A stretch of DNA of 64,000 nucleotides from CAYQNU01 sp964419055 (lineage in GTDB: Bacteria; Bacteroidota; Bacteroidia; Flavobacteriales_D; Parvicellaceae). Position numbers and translations under genes: made by a program. The notes beneath the pieces are model-generated. The model searched no databases and had not been told where the DNA came from. It saw only the letters and a program-made list of their open reading frames with translations. Where the stretch lies: positions 1 to 64,000 of the forward strand of contig CAYQNU010000009.1 in NCBI GenBank assembly GCA_964419055.1. The letters run 5' to 3'. This document shows, one piece after another, positions 1-7,884 of the stretch. The stretch's first letter is position 1, and every line of letters starts with the position of its first letter.

Positions 1-53
1 TTGAACAATATCCAAGAAGTTTTTTTTAAAAAAATCTATTTCACCCAACGGGT

Positions 54-99
54 TAAAATTAATTATTTTAGGTTAAAGAACTCTTCTTGTTTATCACTT
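54..99 (-). repeat. Intergenic repeat, copy 1 of 3
   Basis: About 46 bp related to 1317-1364 and 2330-2377. All copies share a TAAAATTAATTAT start, an AAAGAACT(T/C)TT centre and a TATCACTT end. This copy is the most diverged and lacks the TATATTTG box seen on the minus strand in the other two. It lies just past the stop of the minus-strand gene at 131-565. Confidence 0.55.
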
Positions 100-130
100 A
101 AGAAATTCAATGAGTTTTTTATACTTTTTA

Positions 131-565
131 TCAAGGCATTAATTTAAAGGTAACTTCTTCAAAATTAGAAAGTGAACAATTGTTATCTATTGTTACTTTA
201 AATAGATTGCCATTGTCCAAAAAAAATCCAGATACTTGATTTGGTAAATTGCATGTAAAAATGGTATTTGCAATAGAATCATTCACATAAGATAAATCCA
301 TATTTTGAAATTTATAGTTTTTCAATTCGAAATAAATTTGCTCATATGTAATTACCAGATTTTTACAATCAGATTCAAACAGAAGCTCATTTTCTAAATG
401 TCTAATCCTTCCATAAAATATTAATTTCTTTTTTTGAATGTCAAAATGGATTTTATACTTCCAAGGAGCTAAAGAACAATATACTTTCATATCATCAGTT
501 TTACTCAAAAAAGCTGAAAATAAAAGTATTGAAAGTACGAAAATGATACTTATTTTAGAATTCAT
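131..565 (-). CDS. Small exported protein of unknown function
   Basis: 144 residues; no family recognised. The N-terminus is a signal peptide, with a hydrophobic run at about residues 6-20 after Lys4. There is no lipobox Cys, so a soluble periplasmic or secreted protein is more likely than a lipoprotein. The mature part is rich in Asn, Phe and Leu with three scattered Cys. It is the leftmost of five same-strand, one-gene units encoding small envelope proteins (to 4432), which resembles the fast-changing exported-protein clusters of Bacteroidota. Function cannot be inferred. Confidence 0.6.
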   Translation of the reverse strand: MNSKISIIFVLSILLFSAFLSKTDDMKVYCSLAPWKYKIHFDIQKKKLIFYGRIRHLENELLFESDCKNLVITYEQIYFELKNYKFQNMDLSYVNDSIANTIFTCNLPNQVSGFFLDNGNLFKVTIDNNCSLSNFEEVTFKLMP

Positions 566-649
566 AAATAACTTAGATAATTTAGAGCAAAATTGTACTT
601 GGTTTCTAATACTCTTGCAAACAGTTTTAAATGATTTTAAATATATTTC

Positions 650-1237
650 TTAATAAACAATAATGCACTCTATTCTTGTTGTTCCGTTATCATTTCTTTG
701 AATTAATAAATCTAAACATTCTTCAACATCGTTTGCACCAGAATACAATTGAGTATTGTTGTTTTTTTTATATATTCCGGTGCAATTAGAATATGGTTCT
801 TTTGTTTCTACAATTTCATATCCTTCCAATTTTAAATATAAAAAAATTGTCGAACTTATAAATTTAACATCTTTATAACTATTATATTCAACTTCCCAAC
901 CTGCTGCTATACTTGGTCCATCACCTCCAATTTTATTGTAAGTGACTTTGCCTACTGGTTCCAATATTGGAAATTCCGTTATAGTTTCATTATCCATAGT
1001 AGCATACCACAAAAAAGTACCCTTTTTAACATCAAAATGATCGTCTAGTGCAATTCCAAATAAAACTAAAAAGTAAAGAAATCCCAAAATCGGAAAAATG
1101 ATTGATGATAAAACAAGAATACGTTTTCGAATTTGTTTTCTTTTAATGGTTTCCCTATTTTTAAATATTTTGTTGGTTATAAATATTAAAATAATTACGA
1201 TTACAATGTAGGCAATAATGGGAATGATTAGAATCAT
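650..1237 (-). CDS. Two-helix membrane protein of unknown function
   Basis: 195 residues with two hydrophobic helices, about residues 2-22 and 42-65, joined by a Lys/Arg-rich loop (residues 24-40) that should face the cytoplasm. About 130 residues follow outside the membrane, with three Cys in the C-terminal half. No family recognised. It has its own upstream box (1313-1320), and the gap to the next gene carries intergenic repeat copy 2, so it is probably transcribed alone. Existence is supported by length and the clear membrane-protein layout; function is unknown. Confidence 0.6.
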   Translation of the reverse strand: MILIIPIIAYIVIVIILIFITNKIFKNRETIKRKQIRKRILVLSSIIFPILGFLYFLVLFGIALDDHFDVKKGTFLWYATMDNETITEFPILEPVGKVTYNKIGGDGPSIAAGWEVEYNSYKDVKFISSTIFLYLKLEGYEIVETKEPYSNCTGIYKKNNNTQLYSGANDVEECLDLLIQRNDNGTTRIECIIVY

Positions 1238-1312
1238 ATATTACATCTGTTCTGTTTTCTTAATTTATTTACCTTTCAATCACTTCCCGCGTTAATCTTT
1301 CTTGTGATTCTA

Positions 1313-1320
1313 CAAATATA
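1313..1320 (-). promoter_or_regulatory. Promoter -7 box (TATATTTG) of the 650-1237 gene
   Basis: Read on the minus strand this is TATATTTG, an exact match to the Bacteroidota -7 consensus TAnnTTTG. It lies 76 bp upstream of the start codon. I see no clear -33 TTTG, so only half of the promoter is supported. Confidence 0.5.
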
Positions 1321-1364
1321 AAATTAATTATATTAGGGAAAAGAACTTTTCTTTTTTATCACTT
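1317..1364 (-). repeat. Intergenic repeat, copy 2 of 3
   Basis: 48 bp closely matching 2330-2377 and more loosely 54-99. On the minus strand its end runs into the TATATTTG promoter box, and the shared sequence continues a further 8-10 bp past that box. The unit sits between the stop of one gene and the start of the next. Confidence 0.65.
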
Positions 1365-1411
1365 GGAGAGGCCCTTTTTGTTTTGTTTTTTCTTCATATG
1401 AGCAGGGGATT

Positions 1412-2128
1412 TTAACGACTGTATTTTTTCTTTTTGGTTTTTGTCCTGTTTTTAACCTTATATTCTATAAAAAATGTTTCATCAGTTATATTTAATAAAC
1501 TAATTCGGTCCAATATTTCCTCTTCATCAAAAATTTCTATTGGGAAAACATAGTCTTCTTCCGTCATTTTTTTAGTGTCAAATAAAGTCATTTTATCTTT
1601 TTCATACGGTACACCTGCCTTCGAATACAATAGAACTCCTTTCAAAGTATCCACATCAATCCAAACACTGCCGTTTGGAATTAAACTTTTTAATGTTTCT
1701 TTGTCATAAAGAAAGATATAGTTTGGATTTCCTATACCAAAAGAGTTAACGAATACAAATGTATTGTCAAAATCTGCACCTATATAACCTAAATTTTTAT
1801 ATGGTAGTCCTAATGAACACGAGTTTAATGTATCTATTACTTTTTCGTCTTTTTTATAAAGCAAATATTGAAGTTCTTTGTCATAATAATAAGAAATGGA
1901 AAATCCACCTTTTAACTTTGTACTGAAAACTGTAGCATATGGGTATGCTTCAATTTCCTTTACATTCTCAAGATAGTTACTATCAATTTTGTTTTGCATT
2001 GAAGTATCTATAATTTGTTCGTTTGTATGATTTATTATCGTGTTAGATTGTGTTTCAAGATTTTTCTTGCTATTATCACAAGAGTATAACATAGCAATGA
2101 TGGGAATCCATAATTTTGTGCTTTTCAT
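1412..2128 (-). CDS. Predicted lipoprotein of unknown function
   Basis: 238 residues. The N-terminus is a lipoprotein signal: Lys at 3 and 5, hydrophobic core 6-15, lipobox LYSC with Cys17, then an Asp/Asn/Lys-rich linker. The mature domain has a regular beta-rich pattern with several Tyr/Leu pairs and ends in a strongly basic tail with four consecutive Lys. No enzyme motif or known family was recognised. The nearest promoter box is about 200 bp upstream (2326-2333), with repeat copy 3 in that gap. Confidence 0.62.
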   Translation of the reverse strand: MKSTKLWIPIIAMLYSCDNSKKNLETQSNTIINHTNEQIIDTSMQNKIDSNYLENVKEIEAYPYATVFSTKLKGGFSISYYYDKELQYLLYKKDEKVIDTLNSCSLGLPYKNLGYIGADFDNTFVFVNSFGIGNPNYIFLYDKETLKSLIPNGSVWIDVDTLKGVLLYSKAGVPYEKDKMTLFDTKKMTEEDYVFPIEIFDEEEILDRISLLNITDETFFIEYKVKNRTKTKKKKYSR

Positions 2129-2325
2129 TTCGTATTGTCGTTTTAGCTATGTTTAGGTTAAGTATTAATTAATTTTTACCAAATATCTGATTATTACGAG
2201 AAAGGGAGGATGTAGCATCTTTAAGTTCAACACTCTCGTTCCTGTGCGAAACGATATTCACGAAATCATCTCCACGTTCCTGCACTAAACCAGGTTCGAT
2301 GAAATCAATCTTCCGCTTGATTCTA

Positions 2326-2333
2326 CAAATATA
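2326..2333 (-). promoter_or_regulatory. Promoter -7 box (TATATTTG) upstream of the 1412-2128 gene
   Basis: Minus-strand TATATTTG embedded in intergenic repeat copy 3, with the same flanking bases (GTAGAATC on its downstream side) as the box at 1313-1320. It would give a leader of about 190 nt, which is long, so a nearer promoter may exist. Confidence 0.4.
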
Positions 2334-2377
2334 AAATTAATTATATGACGTAAAGGAACTTTTCTATTATATCACTT
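2330..2377 (-). repeat. Intergenic repeat, copy 3 of 3
   Basis: 48 bp, the closest relative of 1317-1364; both also share the upstream CTACAAATATA. The neighbouring sequence GTTCGATGAAATCAAT at 2294-2309 recurs at 3840-3855, so the intergenic DNA of this cluster is a mosaic of shared blocks. Confidence 0.65.
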
Positions 2378-2390
2378 GGAGCATACTTTT

Positions 2391-3032
2391 TTATTCCATT
2401 TTATCCTCAGAAAAAAAAGGTTTGTTATTATTTCCTCTATTCGAAGATATAAAGATTATTTCGAAATTGAAAAGTTCTTTTTTCAATAGAATTTGTTTCT
2501 CATAATGTTCCATCAATGTTTTCATCAAATCGTTAATGTTAAATTGCTTTTCAAAGTCAATTACCATTACTATCCTTGATTTTCTCATTTCTTTAGGATA
2601 ATCTGAAAAATAGTAATCTAATTCTTCTTTTGTTAAAATTTCATTAAGATACATGAAAGTTTCATTATTTATAAACTCCAAATAATGTTCATCAAAGGGT
2701 ATAACACCTAAAATATTATCAGGGATTTCACCTACAAACTTAATGGGAATGAATTTATCACTAGAATATTCGTAATAAAAAAGATCAGAAGTATCAATCA
2801 ACTCAACCCCGATATATTTATTAAGAATAGTTTCTATTTTAACTAATGAATCATAATGGGCTATTATTTGGGAGGGATCATTTAATGAATTTGATAGATA
2901 TTGATGCTCATTCTTCTTTATTTCAACATGTTCCTTTTCCTTATTTTTACAGGAAATAGTTACTAATAAAAAAGAGACAAGTACCCATATAAAATTTGAC
3001 ATGTATTTTTGTTTTTTCGTTATTATTTTCAT
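2391..3032 (-). CDS. Predicted lipoprotein of unknown function
   Basis: 213 residues. A basic start (residues 1-10) precedes a hydrophobic segment and the lipobox TISC with Cys28. An internal Met11 (start at 3002) would give a more usual signal peptide, so the true start is uncertain. The mature protein is rich in Asp, Glu, Lys and Tyr and shows no motif I recognise. A TATATTTG box lies only 37 bp upstream (3069-3076), so the leader is short. Confidence 0.6.
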   Translation of the reverse strand: MKIITKKQKYMSNFIWVLVSFLLVTISCKNKEKEHVEIKKNEHQYLSNSLNDPSQIIAHYDSLVKIETILNKYIGVELIDTSDLFYYEYSSDKFIPIKFVGEIPDNILGVIPFDEHYLEFINNETFMYLNEILTKEELDYYFSDYPKEMRKSRIVMVIDFEKQFNINDLMKTLMEHYEKQILLKKELFNFEIIFISSNRGNNNKPFFSEDKME

Positions 3033-3068
3033 GTCACTTTGTTAAAACAGTCCATTTTTCTGGCTCAA

Positions 3069-3076
3069 CAAATATA
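3069..3076 (-). promoter_or_regulatory. Promoter -7 box (TATATTTG) of the 2391-3032 gene
   Basis: Minus-strand TATATTTG inside the 22-bp block 3060-3081, which is repeated exactly at 3864-3885 upstream of the next gene. A promoter carried in a duplicated block argues that gene plus promoter units were copied or exchanged here. Confidence 0.5.
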
Positions 3077-3113
3077 GAAAAATTTCACAAACAATCGAGT
3101 AGAAGACTTGAAC

Positions 3114-3734
3114 CTAATGACAAGTATAAATTAATGGAATTATGGTTGGATATTCATAATAAAACATCGTTGAATCAATAAACACTACATTACTGACTGG
3201 TACAATTTCAGAGTATTCTTTTAGAGCTTTTTTGTTTTCTGACTTGTAAAAATAATACTCTACAATAATCTTACAACCACTGTTGTCCTCTTCTATATGT
3301 TTTTGTAATTGTTCCATATATGGGAATAATTTTGTGTTGGCGACTTGTCCGCCCAAAACAACATATTTCATTAGGGGTAATTTAGATTCATCGTCTGAAA
3401 TATCGGTCTTTCTTACTATTCCTAAACTTAACGAATTTTTGATTATTTGAAAATCTGCTGAAGTCATTGACATGATATCACAATAACTTATGCTTCCTTT
3501 TTCTTTTGAGTTAAGATTATAATGGATGTATTCTAATGGTTTTTTTTCTCTATCATTCCAAATTATGCCAAAGGTCGTTATAGTGGTGTCCTTTTTTATA
3601 AAATCAACTAATTCCTCCACTTTGGTTTCGGCATATTTAATTTCGGATGTGGTATGATACATCCAAGTATAAACAATTAATATGAATAATACAATTGAAA
3701 CTATCTTAATGGCGCCATTTATTTTTTGATTCAT
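3114..3734 (-). CDS. Membrane-anchored protein of unknown function
   Basis: 206 residues. One hydrophobic helix at about residues 8-26 follows a short basic start, so the protein is probably anchored with its C-terminal 180 residues in the periplasm. There is no lipobox, unlike its neighbours. The stem after the helix is acidic (Glu/Asp-rich, 30-50). No family recognised. Two candidate promoter boxes lie upstream, at 3784-3791 and 3873-3880; the nearer gives the more usual leader length. Confidence 0.6.
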   Translation of the reverse strand: MNQKINGAIKIVSIVLFILIVYTWMYHTTSEIKYAETKVEELVDFIKKDTTITTFGIIWNDREKKPLEYIHYNLNSKEKGSISYCDIMSMTSADFQIIKNSLSLGIVRKTDISDDESKLPLMKYVVLGGQVANTKLFPYMEQLQKHIEEDNSGCKIIVEYYFYKSENKKALKEYSEIVPVSNVVFIDSTMFYYEYPTIIPLIYTCH

Positions 3735-3783
3735 TTAACTTTTTCTTTCACGTTTTCACGGTTCATCCTTGTTGCATAATCTT

Positions 3784-3791
3784 CAAATGTA
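3784..3791 (-). promoter_or_regulatory. Promoter -7 box (TACATTTG) of the 3114-3734 gene
   Basis: Minus-strand TACATTTG fits TAnnTTTG and lies 50 bp before the start codon. A second match, TATATTTG at 3873-3880, lies in the duplicated 22-bp block and could be an alternative start site. Confidence 0.45.
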
Positions 3792-3904
3792 TAAAATTAA
3801 TCGATAATCTTATTTCTCCCCGTTGCTGGAAGAAACATAGTTCGATGAAATCAATTATTTCTTCTGGCTCAACAAATATAGAAAATAGTTTATTTGAGTT
3901 CACT

Positions 3905-4432
3905 TTAATCTGAATAATGTTCGGATACCACATAATACCAATTAGTATCTATTTTTTTAATCCAATTTACTTTTTCTTCATCCCTTTTTATAATAAGGGT
4001 TATGAATTCTTCTTCGTCAATATCTTCTAGTTTTGTGTAAAAAAGTGAATAAACTATATAATTTAGGCCTAATCCAAAGGGCGGTTCTTTATGCTCGGTA
4101 GTAATTTGATATTGTTTTACCGTTGGTCTATGCACCAATATCATATCTAATTGATTGTTATCAATTAGAATTTTTGATTTTTCATATAGTTGTTTGTTGT
4201 TTTTTAGTGAATCTTCTTTATATAATCCAATTATAAAATTTCCTTCTATAAAATTCTCACTAACTTTTTTATCCTTATGAATAGGATATACTAACTCATT
4301 AAGCATTTTGAAATCCGATAAAAACTTCTCAGTTTTATTATATTGTTCGCTATAATTGTTGCAAGAAATAAAGCAACAAAATACCAACGCATAAATAAAG
4401 GGTTTCAAAATACTAGTGTTTTTCAATCTCAT
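3905..4432 (-). CDS. Predicted lipoprotein of unknown function
   Basis: 175 residues with a typical lipoprotein signal: basic residues at 2, 4 and 10, a hydrophobic core, and the lipobox FISC with Cys24 followed by Asn-Asn. The mature part is Glu/Lys-rich and ends in a Trp/Tyr-containing segment. No family recognised. It closes the run of five small envelope genes and has its own promoter box at 4494-4501. Confidence 0.6.
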   Translation of the reverse strand: MRLKNTSILKPFIYALVFCCFISCNNYSEQYNKTEKFLSDFKMLNELVYPIHKDKKVSENFIEGNFIIGLYKEDSLKNNKQLYEKSKILIDNNQLDMILVHRPTVKQYQITTEHKEPPFGLGLNYIVYSLFYTKLEDIDEEEFITLIIKRDEEKVNWIKKIDTNWYYVVSEHYSD

Positions 4433-4740
4433 ATTGTATAGTTGGGTATTGCATTTATCTGAATTTTTATAGATTAACTGAACGGCAGATTAACAAATGT
4501 ATAAAATTTATTTACAATCACCTTGCTCACTAGTTTATCATTAAAAATATCTCCTCAAAAATAACATCAAACCAAACCAATCTAACACCAAAACCTGTTA
4601 ACAAATTGTTGTGATGGGCTAAAATTTAGCATAAATTGTGAGTTTTCTTCGTGGTCAATTCATCCACATTAATCGAAAAATAGCTAGAATCAAAAAAAAA
4701 GACTTACCTTTGCACTTTATTAAAAGATATTAACAATAGA
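4433..4740. other. Intergenic region between divergent genes, with a promoter box on each side
   Basis: 308 bp without an ORF between the leftward lipoprotein gene and the rightward helicase gene. It holds a minus-strand TACATTTG at 4494-4501 and a plus-strand TACCTTTG at 4705-4712. The middle (about 4530-4690) is AT-rich and shows no strong hairpin, repeat or riboswitch that I can see. Confidence 0.6.
4705..4712 (+). promoter_or_regulatory. Promoter -7 box (TACCTTTG) of the helicase gene
   Basis: TACCTTTG fits TAnnTTTG and is followed 28 bp later by the start codon at 4741. This predicts a short leader of about 20 nt, so there is no room for the long cold-shock leader known from some DEAD-box genes. 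No -33 TTTG at the expected distance. Confidence 0.5.
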
Positions 4741-6639
4741 ATGACATTCAAAGAACTTGGCTTAAGAGATGAAATCCTTAGTGCCTTACAAGATTTAGGA
4801 TTCGAAAATCCTACACCTATTCAAATCCAAGCAATTCCCCAACTTATCGAAAACAAAAGTGACTTGGTCGGTTTAGCTCAAACAGGAACCGGAAAAACTG
4901 CCGCATTCGGCTTACCGCTTATTCAACACACTGATTTTAATCAGAAATTTGTGCAAGCTTTAGTCGTAGCTCCAACACGTGAGTTATGTGTTCAAATTTC
5001 CGAAGATTTTAAAAAGTATACCAAATACATTAAAGGAGCTCAAATTGCTACTATTTATGGTGGTGCAAGCATTGAGAAACAAGCCAAAGAAATTAAATCA
5101 GGGGCGCAAATCGTTGTCGCTACGCCTGGTCGTTTGATCGATATGCTTTCTCGTAAATTTTTAAAAATTAACGAAGTAGGCATCGTTGTGTTAGATGAAG
5201 CAGATGAAATGTTGAACATGGGTTTCAAAGATGCTATCGATGAAATATTAGACAGCACACCGGATTCAAAATCAGTTTGGTTATTTTCGGCTACTATGCC
5301 AAAAGAAGTAGCTAAAATTGCTTCTAATTATATGGAAAATCCGTTTGAAATTACCGTAGGTAACAAAAACGAAGGTAACGTAAACATCAAACACGAATAT
5401 TACGTAGTGCGTGATAGAGATCGTTACCATGCTCTTAAAAGAGTGTTGGATTACAACCCAAATATTTACGGTCTTATTTTTTGTAAAACAAAACACGCTA
5501 CACAAGATGTTGCGGATATGTTAATGCGCGATGGTTACAATGCTGAGCCTCTTCACGGAGACTTATCTCAAGTGCAACGCGACAAGGTAATGGCTAAATT
5601 TAGAGACAAGACCTTACAAATATTGGTAGCTACCGATGTGGCTGCAAGAGGTATTGATGTAGACCAAATTACGCATGTAATCAACTACAACTTACCAGAC
5701 GAAATAGAAAACTATACTCACCGAAGTGGTAGAACAGGAAGAGCGGGTAACCGTGGTGTTTCTTGTAGTTTTGTTTCGGCTAAAGAATTGTACAAAATCA
5801 AACAAATTGAACGTCAGTTAAAAACAGAATTCAGTTTAGAATTGGTTCCTTCTGGTGAAGATATTTGTAGAGTTCAATTGTTCTCTATGATTGATGCTAT
5901 CAAGTCAACCGAAGTTAGAGAAGAACAAATTGCTGAATACATTCCAGCTATAATGGGTCTTTTTGAAGATTATTCAAAAGAAGATTTGATTAAAAGCTTC
6001 GTAAGTGCGGAGTTCAACCGTTTCTTAGAATATTACCAACGTGCAGGAGATTTAAATGCCAATCCAAAAGGCGACCGTGATGATCGTTCTTCAAGAAGAG
6101 AGGATAGAGGAGAAAGAAGTGGTGAACGTGAATTCTCAAGCAGAGGTAGAGATGGCGGTAGAGACCGTGATGGTGGAAGAGATAGAGAAAGAAGTGGAGG
6201 AGGAAGAGCATCTGATGCCGACAAACAACGTTTTTTCTTAAATATTGGTGATGCTGCAGGTATCAATAAAGGAGCCATTGTAAGAATTATTTGCAACAAC
6301 AGTAATATTCCATCTGCTGAGGTAGGTAGAATTGATATATTTAAAGAATTTTCATTCTTTGACGTAACTAAAGAATTAGCTGACAAAGTGTTGGACGGTA
6401 TGCGTAATGCTGACTATAACGGTAAAGCTATGAAAGTAGAATTGAGCAACAAAGCTGGTCAACCTGGAAGCGGTGGCGGAAATGGTGGCGGTGACAGAGA
6501 CCGTGGACCAAGAGGTGGTGGAGGTTCTTCAGAACGCAGTAGAGGAGGGTTTGGTGACAAGAAGCCAGGAAGCTTTAAAGATCGTCCAAAACCATCTTTC
6601 AATGCTGAAGGAGGAAGAGAACGCAAGAGAAGAAAATAA
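4741..6639 (+). CDS. deaD: DEAD-box ATP-dependent RNA helicase with DbpA-type RNA-binding domain
   Basis: 632 residues. This enzyme unwinds RNA duplexes using ATP, with expected roles in ribosome assembly, mRNA turnover and cold adaptation. All core motifs are visible: Q motif (PTPIQIQ, 24-30), Walker A (AQTGTGKT, 46-53), PTREL (78-82), TPGR (128-131), DEAD (152-155), SAT (183-185) and HRSGRTGRAG near 330. A DbpA-like RNA-binding domain follows at about 493-568, the layout of CsdA/DeaD. Two low-complexity Arg/Gly/Asp-rich tracts (about 440-490 and 575-632) flank it, as in other Bacteroidota helicases. Family assignment is firm; the choice between deaD and related names is less so. Confidence 0.93.
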   Translation: MTFKELGLRDEILSALQDLGFENPTPIQIQAIPQLIENKSDLVGLAQTGTGKTAAFGLPLIQHTDFNQKFVQALVVAPTRELCVQISEDFKKYTKYIKGAQIATIYGGASIEKQAKEIKSGAQIVVATPGRLIDMLSRKFLKINEVGIVVLDEADEMLNMGFKDAIDEILDSTPDSKSVWLFSATMPKEVAKIASNYMENPFEITVGNKNEGNVNIKHEYYVVRDRDRYHALKRVLDYNPNIYGLIFCKTKHATQDVADMLMRDGYNAEPLHGDLSQVQRDKVMAKFRDKTLQILVATDVAARGIDVDQITHVINYNLPDEIENYTHRSGRTGRAGNRGVSCSFVSAKELYKIKQIERQLKTEFSLELVPSGEDICRVQLFSMIDAIKSTEVREEQIAEYIPAIMGLFEDYSKEDLIKSFVSAEFNRFLEYYQRAGDLNANPKGDRDDRSSRREDRGERSGEREFSSRGRDGGRDRDGGRDRERSGGGRASDADKQRFFLNIGDAAGINKGAIVRIICNNSNIPSAEVGRIDIFKEFSFFDVTKELADKVLDGMRNADYNGKAMKVELSNKAGQPGSGGGNGGGDRDRGPRGGGGSSERSRGGFGDKKPGSFKDRPKPSFNAEGGRERKRRK

Positions 6640-6701
6640 AATACTGTACTGATTTAATAATTCTGAGTTATATCTTTACTAACTTTTAAAAAAGGAACAA
6701 G

Positions 6702-7226
6702 ATGAGCGAACTAATTGAAATTTTAAAATTTGCCATACCGGCATTAATCGTATTCGGAATTATTTATTTTATGCTAAAGCATTTTTTTGATCGTGAAATT
6801 TCAACACGATTGGAAGAGGCCAAGGCAATGGCGCGCAAAGAATATGCTCCTTTGAGGATTCAAGCCTATGAGCGCACCGTGTTGTATCTCGAACGAATTG
6901 ATCCTAATAATTTAATTATGCGTGTACATACACCCGGCATGTCGGCTCGTATGTTACACGCAGAATTAATGCGCTCTATCCGAGATGAATACTCTCACAA
7001 TATGGTGCAGCAATTATACATTTCGCATGGAGGTTGGAAAGCCTTAAAACAAGCTAAAGAAGAGTCTATTAAGATTATCAATATGGCTATGAATTCCATG
7101 TCAGAAAATGCTACAGCTATTGATTTGAGTACCGTGATTTTTGAAATTATGTCAAAACTGGATCGTATTCCAACTGAGCGTGCATTGGATATTGTAAAAA
7201 AAGATTTTCAGAAAGGGATCAATTAA
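6702..7226 (+). CDS. Conserved membrane-anchored protein, Bacteroidota-type
   Basis: 174 residues. One N-terminal helix (about 8-26) is followed by a cytoplasmic alpha-helical domain with a coiled-coil-like start (Arg/Glu-rich, 30-60). It resembles a conserved Bacteroidota family that I recall as DUF7935, but I am not certain of the number. No catalytic motif is visible. It starts 62 bp after the helicase stop on the same strand with no terminator between, so the two may be cotranscribed. Confidence 0.75.
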   Translation: MSELIEILKFAIPALIVFGIIYFMLKHFFDREISTRLEEAKAMARKEYAPLRIQAYERTVLYLERIDPNNLIMRVHTPGMSARMLHAELMRSIRDEYSHNMVQQLYISHGGWKALKQAKEESIKIINMAMNSMSENATAIDLSTVIFEIMSKLDRIPTERALDIVKKDFQKGIN

Positions 7227-7884
7227 TCTTTTTTCATCGCACATATTTTAAAGGTAAACTATCAATGGATTTTAAATTTCATTATCCTTTTATATTTTGA
7301 AATTGTGGAACCTTTATATATCATAAGTGTTTTTTTTAATACAAATCAACTATACCTGAATAACAATTTAATAAAAGTTTGATATGTTCCTCATAACGAC
7401 TAAGTGATTTAGTCAAATAAATACATCTGAAATTTCATTTGGAAGTCTCACCCGACCTTTAACTGGTTTAATCTAAAAAGTCAAGTGGAATGAAAGGTGT
7501 TCTCGATACAACTTTCTATTTTACTACTGATTTTTTCAAAATCAATGTAAAATATACGAAAGCCTTCCGATAGCTATCGGAACGACCAGATTGTAATTGT
7601 TCTTTGGTGCGTTAGTCAGTTCGAGTGATTTTCGTAATGAAATGGAGAAAATTGTATCGAGAACGTGCGCAGGATTCACATCGTACCGATAGCTATCGGT
7701 AGATTTTCGCAATGAAATGTCAAACAAAACAAGAACTAACGAAAGTGGTTCGATAGTTTTGTTGAACCTCGCAAATCGAGTAAGAAATTGTATCGAGAAG
7801 GTGCGTAGGATTCACTTCTTACAGATAGCTATTGGTGGATTTCCTTAATGAAATGGAGAAATAGAGTTTCGTTTGAAAGAACAA
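7227..7884. repeat. Long intergenic region with repeated palindromic elements
   Basis: 658 bp with no credible gene. CCGATAGCTATCGG occurs at 7567-7580 and again within an 18-bp perfect palindrome at 7684-7701. A degenerate third copy lies near 7823-7836. A block of about 70 bp starting at ATTGTATCGAGAA (7651) and spanning the second palindrome is repeated imperfectly from 7788, a period of about 137 bp. TCTCGATACA at 7501-7510 is the inverse of the block's start. The block ends with a recurring AATGAAATGGAGAA. This looks like a dispersed intergenic repeat family rather than a gene remnant. The left part (7227-7490) shows nothing I can name. Confidence 0.65.

Noticed and set aside
6014..6386. 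ORFs antisense to the Arg/Gly-rich tail of the helicase
   Set aside because: Low-complexity (Leu/His- or Ser/Pro-rich) translations of the repetitive coding strand.
7542..7727. 61-codon minus-strand ORF in the 7.2-7.9 kb intergenic region
   Set aside because: Its sequence is a translation of the palindromic repeat (FDISLRKS-type strings repeated twice); no gene features.
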